Source: Paracoccaceae bacterium
GTDB taxonomy: Bacteria > Pseudomonadota > Alphaproteobacteria > Rhodobacterales > Rhodobacteraceae
Length of the DNA: 23,845 bases
NCBI GenBank assembly: GCA_009920815.1
Contig: RFZH01000014.1
Coordinates: 1-23,845 of the forward strand
Reading direction: 5' to 3'
Shown here: positions 8,309-16,458 of the stretch, in pieces
Layout: every line of letters starts with the position of its first letter
Numbering within the stretch: position 1 is the stretch's first letter
Notes under the pieces: generated by a model
Database searches by the model: none
The model's input: the letters and a program-made list of their open reading frames with translations, nothing else
What the model was told of the DNA's origin: nothing
Program-made: the position numbers and the translations under genes

Positions 8309-10069
8309 ATGTCAGAGGCATCATCCAAAGGTTACCAAGTGTTGGCCAGAAAATACCGGCCCGAGACCTTTGCCGATTTGGTTGGCCAAGATGCAATGGT
8401 GCGCACTTTGAAAAACGCGTTTGCCGCCGACAGGATCGCTCAGGCGTTTATTATGACCGGTATCCGCGGAACTGGCAAAACCACCACTGCACGAATCATT
8501 GCCAAGGGCATGAACTGCGTTGGACCAGATGGCAACGGAAAACCAACAACCGAACCTTGTGGGGTCTGTGAACATTGCGTGTCTATTATGGAAGGACGTC
8601 ACGTTGATGTGATGGAAATGGACGCGGCCAGCCGAACTGGCGTGGATGACATTCGCGAAATTATAGATAGCGTGCATTACCGAGCGGCCTCTGCACGTTA
8701 CAAAATTTACATCATCGACGAAGTTCACATGCTATCGACGAACGCTTTTAACGCGCTGCTTAAAACTCTCGAAGAACCACCCGCGCATGTGAAATTCATC
8801 TTTGCGACCACAGAAATCCGAAAAGTCCCTGTAACGGTTTTGTCACGCTGTCAACGGTTTGATCTGCGCCGGATCGAACCAGAGGTTATGATCGCGCTGA
8901 TGCGAAAAATTGCGGCGGCAGAAAATGCTGAAATCACAGATGATGCATTGGCCTTGATCACCCGAGCAGCAGAAGGTTCAGCGCGCGATGCAACCTCGTT
9001 GCTCGACCAAGCGATAAGTCATGGCGCGGGGGAAACAACAGCCGACCAAGTGCGCGCAATGCTTGGCCTAGCTGATCGTGGCCGCGTAATGGATTTGTTT
9101 GACATGATCATGCGCGGCGACGCGGCTGCGGCGCTGAACGAGTTGGGGTCCCAATATTCAGATGGCGCCGACCCCATGGCAGTGATCCGCGATCTGGCCG
9201 AGATTACGCATTGGATTTCAGTTGTAAAAATAACGCCCAATTCAGCAGAAGATCCAACAATTTCCCCCGATGAACGCACCCGTGGCGTTGCCCTTGCCAA
9301 TGCATTATCGATGCGGGTGCTTACCCGGATGTGGCAAATGCTGCTCAAAGCTCTTGACGAAGTAGCCTCTTCTCCCAATGCAATGATGGCAGCAGAGATG
9401 GCAATTATCCGGTTGACCCACGTCGCTGATTTACCATCGCCAGAGGAATTGGTGAAACGCCTACAGGATGTTCCGCCACCACCCCCAACGAACGGCGGCA
9501 TGTCACATCAAAATGCATCAAACTTTACAACACCATCGGTTTCTTCACAAAACATGGGCTCAAATCCGTCTGGCGGTCAAACGATGTCATCAGGGGCAGC
9601 TGTTGTTGCGCTTGCATCGCAACCCAACGCTTTAAGCTATTATGCCACTTTTGAACACGTCGTCGAATTGGTGCGCGCCCAGCGCGATGTAAAATTGCTT
9701 GTCGAAGTTGAGACAGGTATAAAACTGGTATCATATCAACCTGGCCGCATCGAATTTGAACCGGCAGAAAATGCACCGCATGACCTGGCACAGCGCCTTG
9801 GCAGCCGGCTACAGACGTGGACAGGTCAAAGATGGGCGGTCTCTGTTGTAAACACAGGTGGGCGCGACACCATTGCACAGGTCAAAGATGCGGCCGAGCT
9901 TGCATTGAAAGAAACGGCGCTTGCACACCCATTGGTACAGGCCGTCGTCAATGCCTTTCCCAAGGCTAAAATCACAACTATAAAAACCCAAAAAGATCTG
10001 GCTGCAGTTGCCCAATCCGAGGCTCTGCCAGAGGTCGAAGACGAATGGGATCCATTCGAAGAAGAATAG
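8309..10069 (+). CDS. dnaX: DNA polymerase III subunit gamma/tau
   Basis: Clamp-loader ATPase subunit that loads the beta clamp and organises the replisome; 586 aa. The AAA+ core shows Walker A GIRGTGKT (51-58), zinc-site cysteines C70, C84, C87 and C90, Walker B IIDEVH (135-140) and the SRC arginine-finger motif (179-181). After about residue 370 comes a Pro/Gly/Ser/Asn-rich linker with a six-Pro run. A C-terminal tau-type domain ends in an acidic tail (EDEWDPFEEE). I see no A-rich slippery heptamer near the linker, so there is no visible evidence that a separate gamma form is made by frameshifting. First gene of dnaX-ybaB-recR; its stop overlaps the ribosome-binding site of ybaB. Confidence 0.97.
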   Translation: MSEASSKGYQVLARKYRPETFADLVGQDAMVRTLKNAFAADRIAQAFIMTGIRGTGKTTTARIIAKGMNCVGPDGNGKPTTEPCGVCEHCVSIMEGRHVDVMEMDAASRTGVDDIREIIDSVHYRAASARYKIYIIDEVHMLSTNAFNALLKTLEEPPAHVKFIFATTEIRKVPVTVLSRCQRFDLRRIEPEVMIALMRKIAAAENAEITDDALALITRAAEGSARDATSLLDQAISHGAGETTADQVRAMLGLADRGRVMDLFDMIMRGDAAAALNELGSQYSDGADPMAVIRDLAEITHWISVVKITPNSAEDPTISPDERTRGVALANALSMRVLTRMWQMLLKALDEVASSPNAMMAAEMAIIRLTHVADLPSPEELVKRLQDVPPPPPTNGGMSHQNASNFTTPSVSSQNMGSNPSGGQTMSSGAAVVALASQPNALSYYATFEHVVELVRAQRDVKLLVEVETGIKLVSYQPGRIEFEPAENAPHDLAQRLGSRLQTWTGQRWAVSVVNTGGRDTIAQVKDAAELALKETALAHPLVQAVVNAFPKAKITTIKTQKDLAAVAQSEALPEVEDEWDPFEEE

Positions 10070-10080
10070 GAGAGCACAGG

Positions 10081-10425
10081 ATGTTCAAAGGATTAGGCGC
10101 CATGGGTGATATGGCGAAAATGATGAAAGCTGCAAAAGAAATGCAGGATAAATACACCCAAATGCAGGGTGACATGGACAATATTATGGTTGTTGGAGAA
10201 GCTGGAACAGGTTTGGTCAAAGCGACATGTTCCGCCCAAGGCAACCTAAAATCGCTTGATATTGATCCAAGCATTTTCAACGCAGATGACAAAGAGGTCG
10301 TCGAGGATTTAATTGTGGCCGCCGTCAAAGATGCCCAACAAAAAGCTACTGAACGCGCCGCAGAAGAAATGCAAAAGTTGACCGAGGGCCTTGGCTTGCC
10401 CGCCGGGATGAAATTACCGTTTTAG
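10081..10425 (+). CDS. YbaB/EbfC family nucleoid-associated protein
   Basis: Small DNA-binding protein of 114 aa that forms dimers on the nucleoid and is almost always encoded between dnaX and recR. I start it at the ATG at 10081, 11 bases after the dnaX stop, with AGGAG overlapping that stop codon. The in-frame upstream ATG at 10045 lies inside dnaX and is unlikely to be used. The sequence has the Met/Lys-rich N-terminal helix (MAKMMKAAKEMQDKYTQMQ), a central beta-rich segment and a C-terminal helix (QQKATERAAEEMQKLTEGLG) ending LPAGMKLPF, all family hallmarks. Confidence 0.95.
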   Translation: MFKGLGAMGDMAKMMKAAKEMQDKYTQMQGDMDNIMVVGEAGTGLVKATCSAQGNLKSLDIDPSIFNADDKEVVEDLIVAAVKDAQQKATERAAEEMQKLTEGLGLPAGMKLPF

Positions 10426-10428
10426 CGG

Positions 10429-11022
10429 ATGACACATCCAACGGACATCGATCAACTGATCACGATGATGGCGAAGCTACCCGGCCTAGGCCCAAGGTCT
10501 GCGCGGCGTGCGGTGCTTCATATGATCCGCAAGCGCGCGGTCTTGTTATCGCCACTTGCCGATCAAATGCGCTTAGTTGCCGAAACAGCAAAAGAATGCC
10601 TGAATTGCGGGAACATCGAAACAGATCATATTTGCTCCATTTGCTCGGACACTCAACGCGAAAACGGCGAAATGTGCATCGTTGAGGATGTCGCAGACCT
10701 TTGGGCAATGGAACGCGCGAATGTTTTCAAAGGGCGCTACCATGTATTAGGCGGCACACTCTCTGCGCTGGACGGTATCGGCCCCGACGACCTGCGCATT
10801 CCTAAGTTGGTCGATCGTGTCACAACCGAAAACATACAAGAGGTCATTCTCGCCCTAAACGCCACAATCGAGGGACAGACAACGGCACACTACATCGCCG
10901 ACCAAATGGATCCATCTGTTTCTGTGACAACCTTGGCAAAGGGTGTCCCGATTGGCGGCGAACTTGATTATCTTGATGATGGTACAATTACAGCTGCACT
11001 AACAGCACGACGCAAACTTTGA
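10429..11022 (+). CDS. recR: Recombination mediator protein RecR
   Basis: DNA repair protein that works with RecF/RecO to load RecA on gaps; 197 aa, the usual length. It shows the helix-hairpin-helix LPGLGPRSARR (17-27) and a zinc finger with C57, C60, C69 and C72. A Toprim domain begins around residue 82 (CIVEDVADLWAMER), and the C-terminal part includes the GGTLSALDGIGPDDL segment. It begins only 3 bases after the ybaB stop without a strong ribosome-binding site, so translational coupling is likely. Last gene of the operon. Confidence 0.97.
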   Translation: MTHPTDIDQLITMMAKLPGLGPRSARRAVLHMIRKRAVLLSPLADQMRLVAETAKECLNCGNIETDHICSICSDTQRENGEMCIVEDVADLWAMERANVFKGRYHVLGGTLSALDGIGPDDLRIPKLVDRVTTENIQEVILALNATIEGQTTAHYIADQMDPSVSVTTLAKGVPIGGELDYLDDGTITAALTARRKL

Positions 11023-11065
11023 GTGAATAAAGACAAAACACGTTCATTTTCTGTCCTGAAAATAT

Positions 11066-11098
11066 CCCGGGGTTTGGGGCAGAGCCCCAATCCCCCGA
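11066..11098. terminator. GC-rich stem-loop between recR and the converging decarboxylase gene
   Basis: TTGGGGC (11074-11080), loop AGA, GCCCCAA (11084-11090) form a perfect inner stem. An outer CGGGG (11068-11072) pairs with CCCCG (11093-11097) across a small internal bulge. It lies between two convergent genes, so it may end transcription from both sides, although it has no long T-run. The wording of the element (CCCGGGGTTTGGGGCAGAGC) resembles a palindromic repeat that recurs between genes in many Rhodobacteraceae genomes; that resemblance is from memory. Confidence 0.6.
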
Positions 11099-11107
11099 AC
11101 TGTTTTA

Positions 11108-12277
11108 TCACAAAACCAAAACGTCCAACGGGGGAAAACCGTTGAAACAAACTGATGAATACGTGGTCGTATATGCACCGCAAGACTTAATCATAACCTT
11201 GTCACCAGCCGCCAAACCATTGGGCAACAAGACGGGGCGCTTTTCATAAAGCACGTCCGCACTATCGCAACTTGGCCCAGCCACAATACACGGGGTCATG
11301 TCTTGATGATCCTTGTCTGTGACGAACGAATACCGGATGGCTTCGTCCATGGTTTCTGCCAAGCCTGAGAATTTACCTATATCTAAATAAACCCAGCGAT
11401 GCAGATCATCATCCGATTTACGTGACACTAACAGAACTTCGGCGGCGATCACACCTGCCTCAGCAACCATACCTCGACCTGGCTCCGCCATGACATATGT
11501 TGCGTCGGCAAAGCGGTCATTCACCATATCCATGACTTGGGCGGCATAGGCGTTGGGCGCCTCAACCTCATATTCGTAGGCCGCGGGAAAACCACCACCG
11601 ATATTGATCAATGACAATCCAAAACCGGCATCTTGTGCATCACGCCAGACCGCTGCCACCTGGTCTAATGTATCGCGCCACATGTGTGCGGTGCGGGTCT
11701 GCGACCCAACATGGAACGACAAGCCAACAGGCTTTAATCCCAACTCTACCGCACGTTCCATCAATGGCAACGCCATTGATGGAGTGCATCCAAATTTGCG
11801 TGAAAGCGGCCAATCTGCGCCTGTCGCACCAACCAAAAGGCGAATATAAACACGCGCCTGTGGCGCATGTGCAGCGATTTTTTCTAGCTCGGCCTCAGCG
11901 TCAACTGCGAAAAGTTTAATCCCGACAGAATGTGCAAACGCAATATCAGTTGCGCGTTTAATCGTATTTCCAAAGGAAATATGTTCTGGCTTTGCGCCCA
12001 ATGATAGACACAACTCGATCTCACCACGTGATGCGGCATCAAAACGAGAACCTTCAGAGACCAAGGTTTCCAGCACTTCACGCTGTGGGTTTGCCTTGAC
12101 TGCATAGTGAATATGCGCACGCCCCAAGCCAGAGGAAAGCGCACGATACTGATAGCGGACCGCTTCGCGGCTTAACACCAAAGTGGGGCGTTCAAAGCGG
12201 CGTGTGCGAATTTCGTCCATCAAATAGTCTTGAAAAGAGAAGGGGACAGCCCCTTCCGGCATTACGGCTACGTTCAT
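11108..12277 (-). CDS. Type III PLP-dependent decarboxylase (ornithine/lysine decarboxylase-like)
   Basis: Alanine-racemase-fold decarboxylase of the eukaryotic ODC-like family; 389 aa, cytoplasmic, expected to make putrescine or cadaverine. The PLP lysine is K61 in HYAVKANP. EPGR binds the PLP phosphate, FHVGSQ and NIGGGFP are present, and the catalytic Cys337 lies in GPSCDSADVLYE. The GAYTTTYSSVCFNGF end is also typical. I chose the ATG at 12277, with GGAGA about 8 bases upstream, over an in-frame TTG at 12292. The 329-DxxE-like specificity region cannot be judged reliably by eye, so ornithine versus lysine preference is open. It lies directly downstream of trcR, 51 bases away on the same strand, an arrangement I recall as common in this family. 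Confidence 0.9.
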   Translation of the reverse strand: MNVAVMPEGAVPFSFQDYLMDEIRTRRFERPTLVLSREAVRYQYRALSSGLGRAHIHYAVKANPQREVLETLVSEGSRFDAASRGEIELCLSLGAKPEHISFGNTIKRATDIAFAHSVGIKLFAVDAEAELEKIAAHAPQARVYIRLLVGATGADWPLSRKFGCTPSMALPLMERAVELGLKPVGLSFHVGSQTRTAHMWRDTLDQVAAVWRDAQDAGFGLSLINIGGGFPAAYEYEVEAPNAYAAQVMDMVNDRFADATYVMAEPGRGMVAEAGVIAAEVLLVSRKSDDDLHRWVYLDIGKFSGLAETMDEAIRYSFVTDKDHQDMTPCIVAGPSCDSADVLYEKRPVLLPNGLAAGDKVMIKSCGAYTTTYSSVCFNGFPPLDVLVL

Positions 12278-12328
12278 AGTCCATCTCCACAAAGTACCCC
12301 GACATTTAAGTCGGATAAGTTCATTACT

Positions 12329-13075
12329 TTATACTTCGGGTTGGTCATCCTCATCCCCTGGAAGGTTGAAGAAGCTATCTGCATCAAGGTAATCACTATC
12401 GGATGTCGTGTCTTCGTCATCGTCGCGCAAAGTAAACGCTTCAAGCCCTTCAATCGCCGTCGGAATCTTTGGCTCTGCAGGCATATCAAGGGACTGCTCA
12501 GTGCTGACCAGTTTACGACGTTCATCGTCTGACATGACATTTCCATCAGCCGCGCGTTTCGACGCTGCTTTTTGAACAGCTTGATCCAGCTCAGACTGAC
12601 GACACAGGCCCAAGGCAACTGGATCGATCGGTGTGATATTTGCGATGTTCCAATGGGTGCGTTCGCGGATCGCTTGGATCGTCGGCTTTGTGGTACCGAT
12701 CAATTTCGAAATCTGGCCATCAGACAGCTCAGGATGGAACTTAACCAGCCATAAGATTGACGCTGGTCGATCCTGACGCTTTGACAATGGAGTATACCGC
12801 GGCCCGCGGCGCTTTTCTTCGCCAACGGCTGCTGGGTTGAATTTTAATTTTAGCTTGTGCAGTGGATCCGCTTCGCCTTTGTCGATATCTTCTTGGGTCA
12901 GCTGATTGTTCGAAACTGGATCAAAGCCTTTGACACCGACGGCGACATCACCATCTGCGATTCCTTGGATTTCAAGTTCATGCATCCCAACAAAATCAGC
13001 AATCTGCTTGAACGTCAGCGTTGTATTGTCAACCAACCACACCGCAGTCGCGCGTGCCATAATGGGTTTAGACAT
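12329..13075 (-). CDS. trcR: TrcR / DUF1013 cell-cycle transcriptional regulator
   Basis: Alphaproteobacterial DUF1013 protein of 248 aa, a family now usually named cell cycle transcriptional regulator TrcR. The N-terminal half contains a helix-turn-helix-like segment (FKQIADFVGMHELEIQGIADG), followed by the strongly conserved RRGPRYTPLSKRQDRP. A second DNA-binding-like stretch follows (SDGQISKLIGTTKPTIQAIR), then a long acidic tail (DDDEDTTSDSDYLDADS) of low complexity. Two adjacent ATGs are possible (13078 and 13075). I prefer the second, because GGAG lies 7 bases before it and the family begins MSKP. The DNA target is not visible from this sequence. Preceded by a possible structured leader at 13097-13156. 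Confidence 0.9.
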   Translation of the reverse strand: MSKPIMARATAVWLVDNTTLTFKQIADFVGMHELEIQGIADGDVAVGVKGFDPVSNNQLTQEDIDKGEADPLHKLKLKFNPAAVGEEKRRGPRYTPLSKRQDRPASILWLVKFHPELSDGQISKLIGTTKPTIQAIRERTHWNIANITPIDPVALGLCRQSELDQAVQKAASKRAADGNVMSDDERRKLVSTEQSLDMPAEPKIPTAIEGLEAFTLRDDDEDTTSDSDYLDADSFFNLPGDEDDQPEV

Positions 13076-13096
13076 CATAATACTCCTTCACAAAAC

Positions 13097-13156
13097 TTCC
13101 CCGTTGCCTGCCTTGCAGGCGGCCTTTTTACAAGGCGGGTTTCCATTGTCGGGGAA
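13097..13156 (-). promoter_or_regulatory. Possible three-way-junction RNA leader of trcR
   Basis: Three nested inverted repeats fit one junction. P1 is TTCCCCG (13097-13103) with CGGGGAA (13150-13156). P2 is GCCTGC/GCAGGC (13106-13111 with 13115-13120, loop CTT). P3 is GCCTT/AAGGC (13122-13126 with 13132-13136). On the minus strand P1 closes about 21 bases before the trcR start, right next to its ribosome-binding site. On the plus strand it would sit 45 bases before RNase T2. No known riboswitch family is recognised. Confidence 0.45.
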
Positions 13157-13201
13157 CTTGCGAAGGTCTATACAGGTTTTAAATAAGAAAGGGAAGAGCG
13201 A

Positions 13202-13825
13202 ATGCGGTGGTTCATTTTAGCCCTTGGTCTAGTCGCGGGCATGCGCCCTGCGATGGCCAACGACTTTGATTATTATGTTTTGGCCCTTAGCTGGTCACCC
13301 AGTTGGTGCGCTATCGAAGGCGACGCAAAAAAATCTGAACAATGCAGCCCTGACAAAGATTTTGGTTGGAGCCTGCATGGCCTTTGGCCCCAATTTCATC
13401 GCGGCTATCCTTCGTATTGCCAGACCATAAAATATCCACCGTCGCGGCGGGCAACCAATGAAATGATGGATATTATGGGCAGCTCTGGTTTGGCATGGCA
13501 TCAATGGAAAAAACACGGATCTTGTACCGATTTAGATGGCCAAGACTATCTTGATCTCTCGCGTTTGGCGTACAATTCGATTGTCCGCCCATCGGTATTT
13601 CGAAAGCTAGATAAACCAGTCCGACTTCCAGCTGCGGTGATCGAAGAGGCCTTTATAAAGGCAAATCCGGCGCTTGAACCAGACATGATCACTGTAACCT
13701 GTAAAAAAGAGTGGATCCAAGAAGTGCGTATTTGCTTGTCAAAAACGCTAGAACCGGTTCCCTGCGGCCAAGATGTCATCCGCGATTGCAGTCTAACGCG
13801 GGCGATTTTGCCACCGATCCGCTAA
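13202..13825 (+). CDS. Secreted ribonuclease T2 family protein
   Basis: Non-specific endoribonuclease (RNase I/T2 type) of 207 aa, exported by a signal peptide (MRWFILALGLVAGMRPAMA, cleavage near residue 19-20) and expected to act in the periplasm. The two catalytic blocks are intact: CAS1 LHGLWPQ (58-64, His59) and CAS2 WKKHGSC (102-108, His105). Several Cys pairs (C36/C48, C73/C108 and C-terminal ones) suit disulfides. The ATG at 13202 has GGGAAGAG just upstream. Divergent from trcR; its last four bases overlap the end of the converging TauE gene. Confidence 0.93.
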   Translation: MRWFILALGLVAGMRPAMANDFDYYVLALSWSPSWCAIEGDAKKSEQCSPDKDFGWSLHGLWPQFHRGYPSYCQTIKYPPSRRATNEMMDIMGSSGLAWHQWKKHGSCTDLDGQDYLDLSRLAYNSIVRPSVFRKLDKPVRLPAAVIEEAFIKANPALEPDMITVTCKKEWIQEVRICLSKTLEPVPCGQDVIRDCSLTRAILPPIR

Positions 13826-14589
13826 CCAATCCAGGCGCGTCTAACTAGGTTAAGGCCGGCCACCAAAAGAATACACAGCGTTGCACGTTTGAATGTGGTC
13901 TGATCAATTCGATCTTGCAACGCCATTCCAAGGCGTAGGCCTATCATTGCAGGCAATACCAACACAGCCGAAAAGGTCGCTGTGGTTGTATTTAATATTC
14001 CAGAGAACAAATGACCAACGGTCAGTGCAATAGCACCTAGGCCATAAATAACGCCCTGTATCCGCATCTGTTCCTTTTTTTCTGTCTCAAGTGCCGTTAA
14101 AAGCGCCACCGTCGGTGGCCCCCACACCCCAGACATGCCCCCAATGAATCCAGCGATAGCCCCCATGGTAATTTCGGCTTTTCGCGGGGACTTATGAACG
14201 GGAATTCTAACACCGACCAATTGCATTGCAGAAAATGCTACGATTAAAACTCCCAACGCACCCAGAAATATCCCACCAGGAACAAGCGCGGTTAATTGAG
14301 TACTAGAAATTAGGAATAGCCCACCGACGCACAGAAACCATCGAAACTTGGAAATCGATGCAATCGCAGCATGCAGCCCTTGGCGCAGTGCTTGGCTAAA
14401 ATTTGAAAAAACGGTTGGAATAATCAGCCCCGCAAGTGCAATCTCAGGCGGCAAAATCAGACTAAGACCTGAGATAAAAACCAGTGGCATGCCAAACCCA
14501 ACGACGCCTTTTACAAGGCCCGCACACAAAGCGACGGACAAAACGTAAACCCACTGTCCCGTGCTCGAAAGATGAATCAAATTATCCAT
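13822..14589 (-). CDS. Sulfite exporter TauE/SafE family membrane protein
   Basis: Inner-membrane protein of 255 aa with about eight hydrophobic helices and the TauE/SafE pattern. The N-terminal repeat has GLVKGVVGFGMPLV (about residues 24-37). The second-half repeat has GAIAGFIGGMSGVWGPPTVALL (about 147-168), rich in Gly and Pro. Family members export small organosulfur acids or sulfite, but many have unknown substrates and nothing here (no sulfur-metabolism neighbours) fixes the substrate. It converges on RNase T2 with a four-base overlap of the stop regions. The start at 14589 has no clear ribosome-binding site. Confidence 0.87.
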   Translation of the reverse strand: MDNLIHLSSTGQWVYVLSVALCAGLVKGVVGFGMPLVFISGLSLILPPEIALAGLIIPTVFSNFSQALRQGLHAAIASISKFRWFLCVGGLFLISSTQLTALVPGGIFLGALGVLIVAFSAMQLVGVRIPVHKSPRKAEITMGAIAGFIGGMSGVWGPPTVALLTALETEKKEQMRIQGVIYGLGAIALTVGHLFSGILNTTTATFSAVLVLPAMIGLRLGMALQDRIDQTTFKRATLCILLVAGLNLVRRAWIG

Positions 14590-14620
14590 AGTGGTGCCGC
14601 AATAGCATAGTCTGCAATGC

Positions 14621-14693
14621 TGCGCTGCAAAATTTCGTCACGTAATTTTAGAACAAAATTTATAAAAAATGCGCATTTTTGTTGCGCTGCAAC
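14621..14693. promoter_or_regulatory. Direct repeats and palindromes in the tauE-mcd intergenic region
   Basis: TGCGCTGCAA occurs twice in the same orientation, at 14621-14630 and 14683-14692, 62 bases apart. The second lies inside the inverted repeat GTTGC-GCT-GCAAC (14681-14693). Between them is the perfect 16-base palindrome AAAAATGCGCATTTTT (14665-14680). Each repeat is followed at or near its 3' end by a TGCAAAAT-like sequence. The region lies 46 to 118 bases before the mcd start, so operator function is plausible. Confidence 0.5.
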
Positions 14694-14738
14694 TGCAAAA
14701 TGCCTATCACTGTCGCGACGAATGAAAGGACGTGATTC

Positions 14739-16427
14739 ATGGCACATGACGGACAAAGTATCGAAATGACAAATAGTACTATCCTCGCTGACCTGACGAC
14801 CCTAACCGCCCAAGCGATTGAACCAGTGCAAATCTTGCTGAACACCGCTCAGGAAAATCTGCGCAACAAGGTAAGTGTCGAGGGACGAATTAACGCATCT
14901 TTGATCGAGGAAAATCAAACCGCAGCACATGCTGTCGCTTGGCTTGCAACCTACGTCGAATCGTTGCGCCAAATGGACAAGTGGGCGCAAACACTTAGCG
15001 ATCAAGGCACGTTCGGCGAGATTGAAACACTCATCCTTCAAATCGCTTTTGGTGAGTATTTGAACCACATCTTTGGCGGAATTCCCATGAGCCAAGGCGA
15101 AATCGTACGCCCCCATGAATATGGCCTTGATGTATCCGATATTCTAACAGCACAGACTGACGCAGTGCGCATTCTCATGCACAAAGGCAACACTCAAGCG
15201 GCCCGCTTGCGTCTGGTTGATCTGATGCAGGAACAGTCGGCAAATATCACCGTTGGACACAGCGGCCTTGACGAAGAATTGGAAATGATCCGCGAACAAT
15301 TCCGCAAGTTTTCCATAGACAAGGTCATTCCACACGCACATGAGTGGCATCTCAAGGATGAATTGATTCCTCTTGAGATCATAAATGAACTGGCCGAACT
15401 GGGTGTATTTGGATTGACGATACCCGAAAATCTTGGTGGTTTTGGATTATCCAAGGCATCCATGGCGGTTGTATCCGAAGAATTGTCGCGTGGATATATC
15501 GGCGTCGGATCATTGGGTACGCGATCCGAAATTGCCGCTGAACTGATTTTGTGTGGTGGGACGGACGAACAAAAATCAAAATGGCTGCCGAAAATCGCAA
15601 GTGCAGAGATCTTGCCAACGGCGGTTTTTACCGAACCGAATACAGGGTCAGATCTAGGGTCGTTGCGCACGCGTGCGGTGCGTGACGAAAATGGTGATTA
15701 CAAAGTCACCGGTAACAAAACATGGATCACCCATGCGGCGCGTACCCACATCATGACGCTTTTGGCGCGCACCAATCCCGACAGCACCGATCACCGCGGT
15801 CTATCAATGTTTATAGCAGAAAAAACACCCGGCACTGATGAAACACCCTTTCCCACCGACGGAATGTCTGGCGGCGAAATCGAAGTGCTTGGCTATCGTG
15901 GGATGAAAGAATACGAGCTTGGCTTTGATAATTTCCACGTCAAAGGCGAAAATCTGCTTGGCGGGGAAGAAGGCAAAGGGTTCAAGCAACTGATGCAAAC
16001 CTTTGAAAGTGCGCGTATCCAAACCGCTGCACGGGCTGTTGGGGTCGCCCAATCCGCGCTTGATGTTTCAATGCAATATGCGATTGATCGCAAACAATTT
16101 GGTAAGTCGTTAATTAATTTCCCTCGGGTCGCCAATAAACTTGCCATGATGGCTGTTGAAATCATGGTCGCGCGCCAGTTGACGTATTTCAGCGCCTTTG
16201 AAAAAGACAATGACCGTCGTTGCGATCTAGAGGCAGGCATGGCCAAACTATTGGGTGCACGTGTTGCATGGGCCGCTGCGGATAATGGCTTGCAAATCCA
16301 TGGCGGCAATGGGTTTGCATTGGAATACACCATCAGTCGCATTTTATGTGATGCGCGCATCCTCAATATCTTTGAAGGTGCCGCCGAAATTCAAGCGCAA
16401 GTTATCGCTCGTCGCCTGTTAGATTAA
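14739..16427 (+). CDS. mcd: (2S)-methylsuccinyl-CoA dehydrogenase (ethylmalonyl-CoA pathway)
   Basis: FAD-dependent acyl-CoA dehydrogenase of 562 aa that oxidises methylsuccinyl-CoA to mesaconyl-CoA in the ethylmalonyl-CoA pathway of acetate/C2 assimilation. About 170 N-terminal residues precede the standard ACAD fold. That extension is the feature that separates Mcd from ordinary acyl-CoA dehydrogenases of about 380 aa. The ACAD part shows FTEPNTGSDLGSLRTRA (substrate/FAD region), GNKTWITHA, QIHGGNGFALEY and IFEGAAEIQAQVIARRLL. Its Glu (about E546, in FEGA) is at the place of the catalytic base. Start chosen at the ATG at 14739, with AAAGGA 8-9 bases upstream. No other pathway genes are in the window. 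The main alternative is another long ACAD, which I think unlikely. Confidence 0.88.
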   Translation: MAHDGQSIEMTNSTILADLTTLTAQAIEPVQILLNTAQENLRNKVSVEGRINASLIEENQTAAHAVAWLATYVESLRQMDKWAQTLSDQGTFGEIETLILQIAFGEYLNHIFGGIPMSQGEIVRPHEYGLDVSDILTAQTDAVRILMHKGNTQAARLRLVDLMQEQSANITVGHSGLDEELEMIREQFRKFSIDKVIPHAHEWHLKDELIPLEIINELAELGVFGLTIPENLGGFGLSKASMAVVSEELSRGYIGVGSLGTRSEIAAELILCGGTDEQKSKWLPKIASAEILPTAVFTEPNTGSDLGSLRTRAVRDENGDYKVTGNKTWITHAARTHIMTLLARTNPDSTDHRGLSMFIAEKTPGTDETPFPTDGMSGGEIEVLGYRGMKEYELGFDNFHVKGENLLGGEEGKGFKQLMQTFESARIQTAARAVGVAQSALDVSMQYAIDRKQFGKSLINFPRVANKLAMMAVEIMVARQLTYFSAFEKDNDRRCDLEAGMAKLLGARVAWAAADNGLQIHGGNGFALEYTISRILCDARILNIFEGAAEIQAQVIARRLLD

Positions 16428-16458
16428 CAACAGGCCATTGATCTTGGCCTATCGATAG

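Noticed and set aside
9019..9501. 160-aa minus-strand ORF opposite dnaX
   Set aside because: Ser/Arg/Ile-rich shadow of the dnaX frame without recognisable motifs.
8309..10069. Programmed frameshift in dnaX to make gamma
   Set aside because: No A-rich slippery heptamer with a following hairpin was seen near the end of the ATPase region.
10045..10080. Earlier ATG for the YbaB protein inside dnaX
   Set aside because: The ATG at 10081 has AGGAG upstream and matches the family start MFKGLG.
15893..16366. 157-aa minus-strand ORF opposite mcd
   Set aside because: Shadow frame within a strongly supported acyl-CoA dehydrogenase gene.
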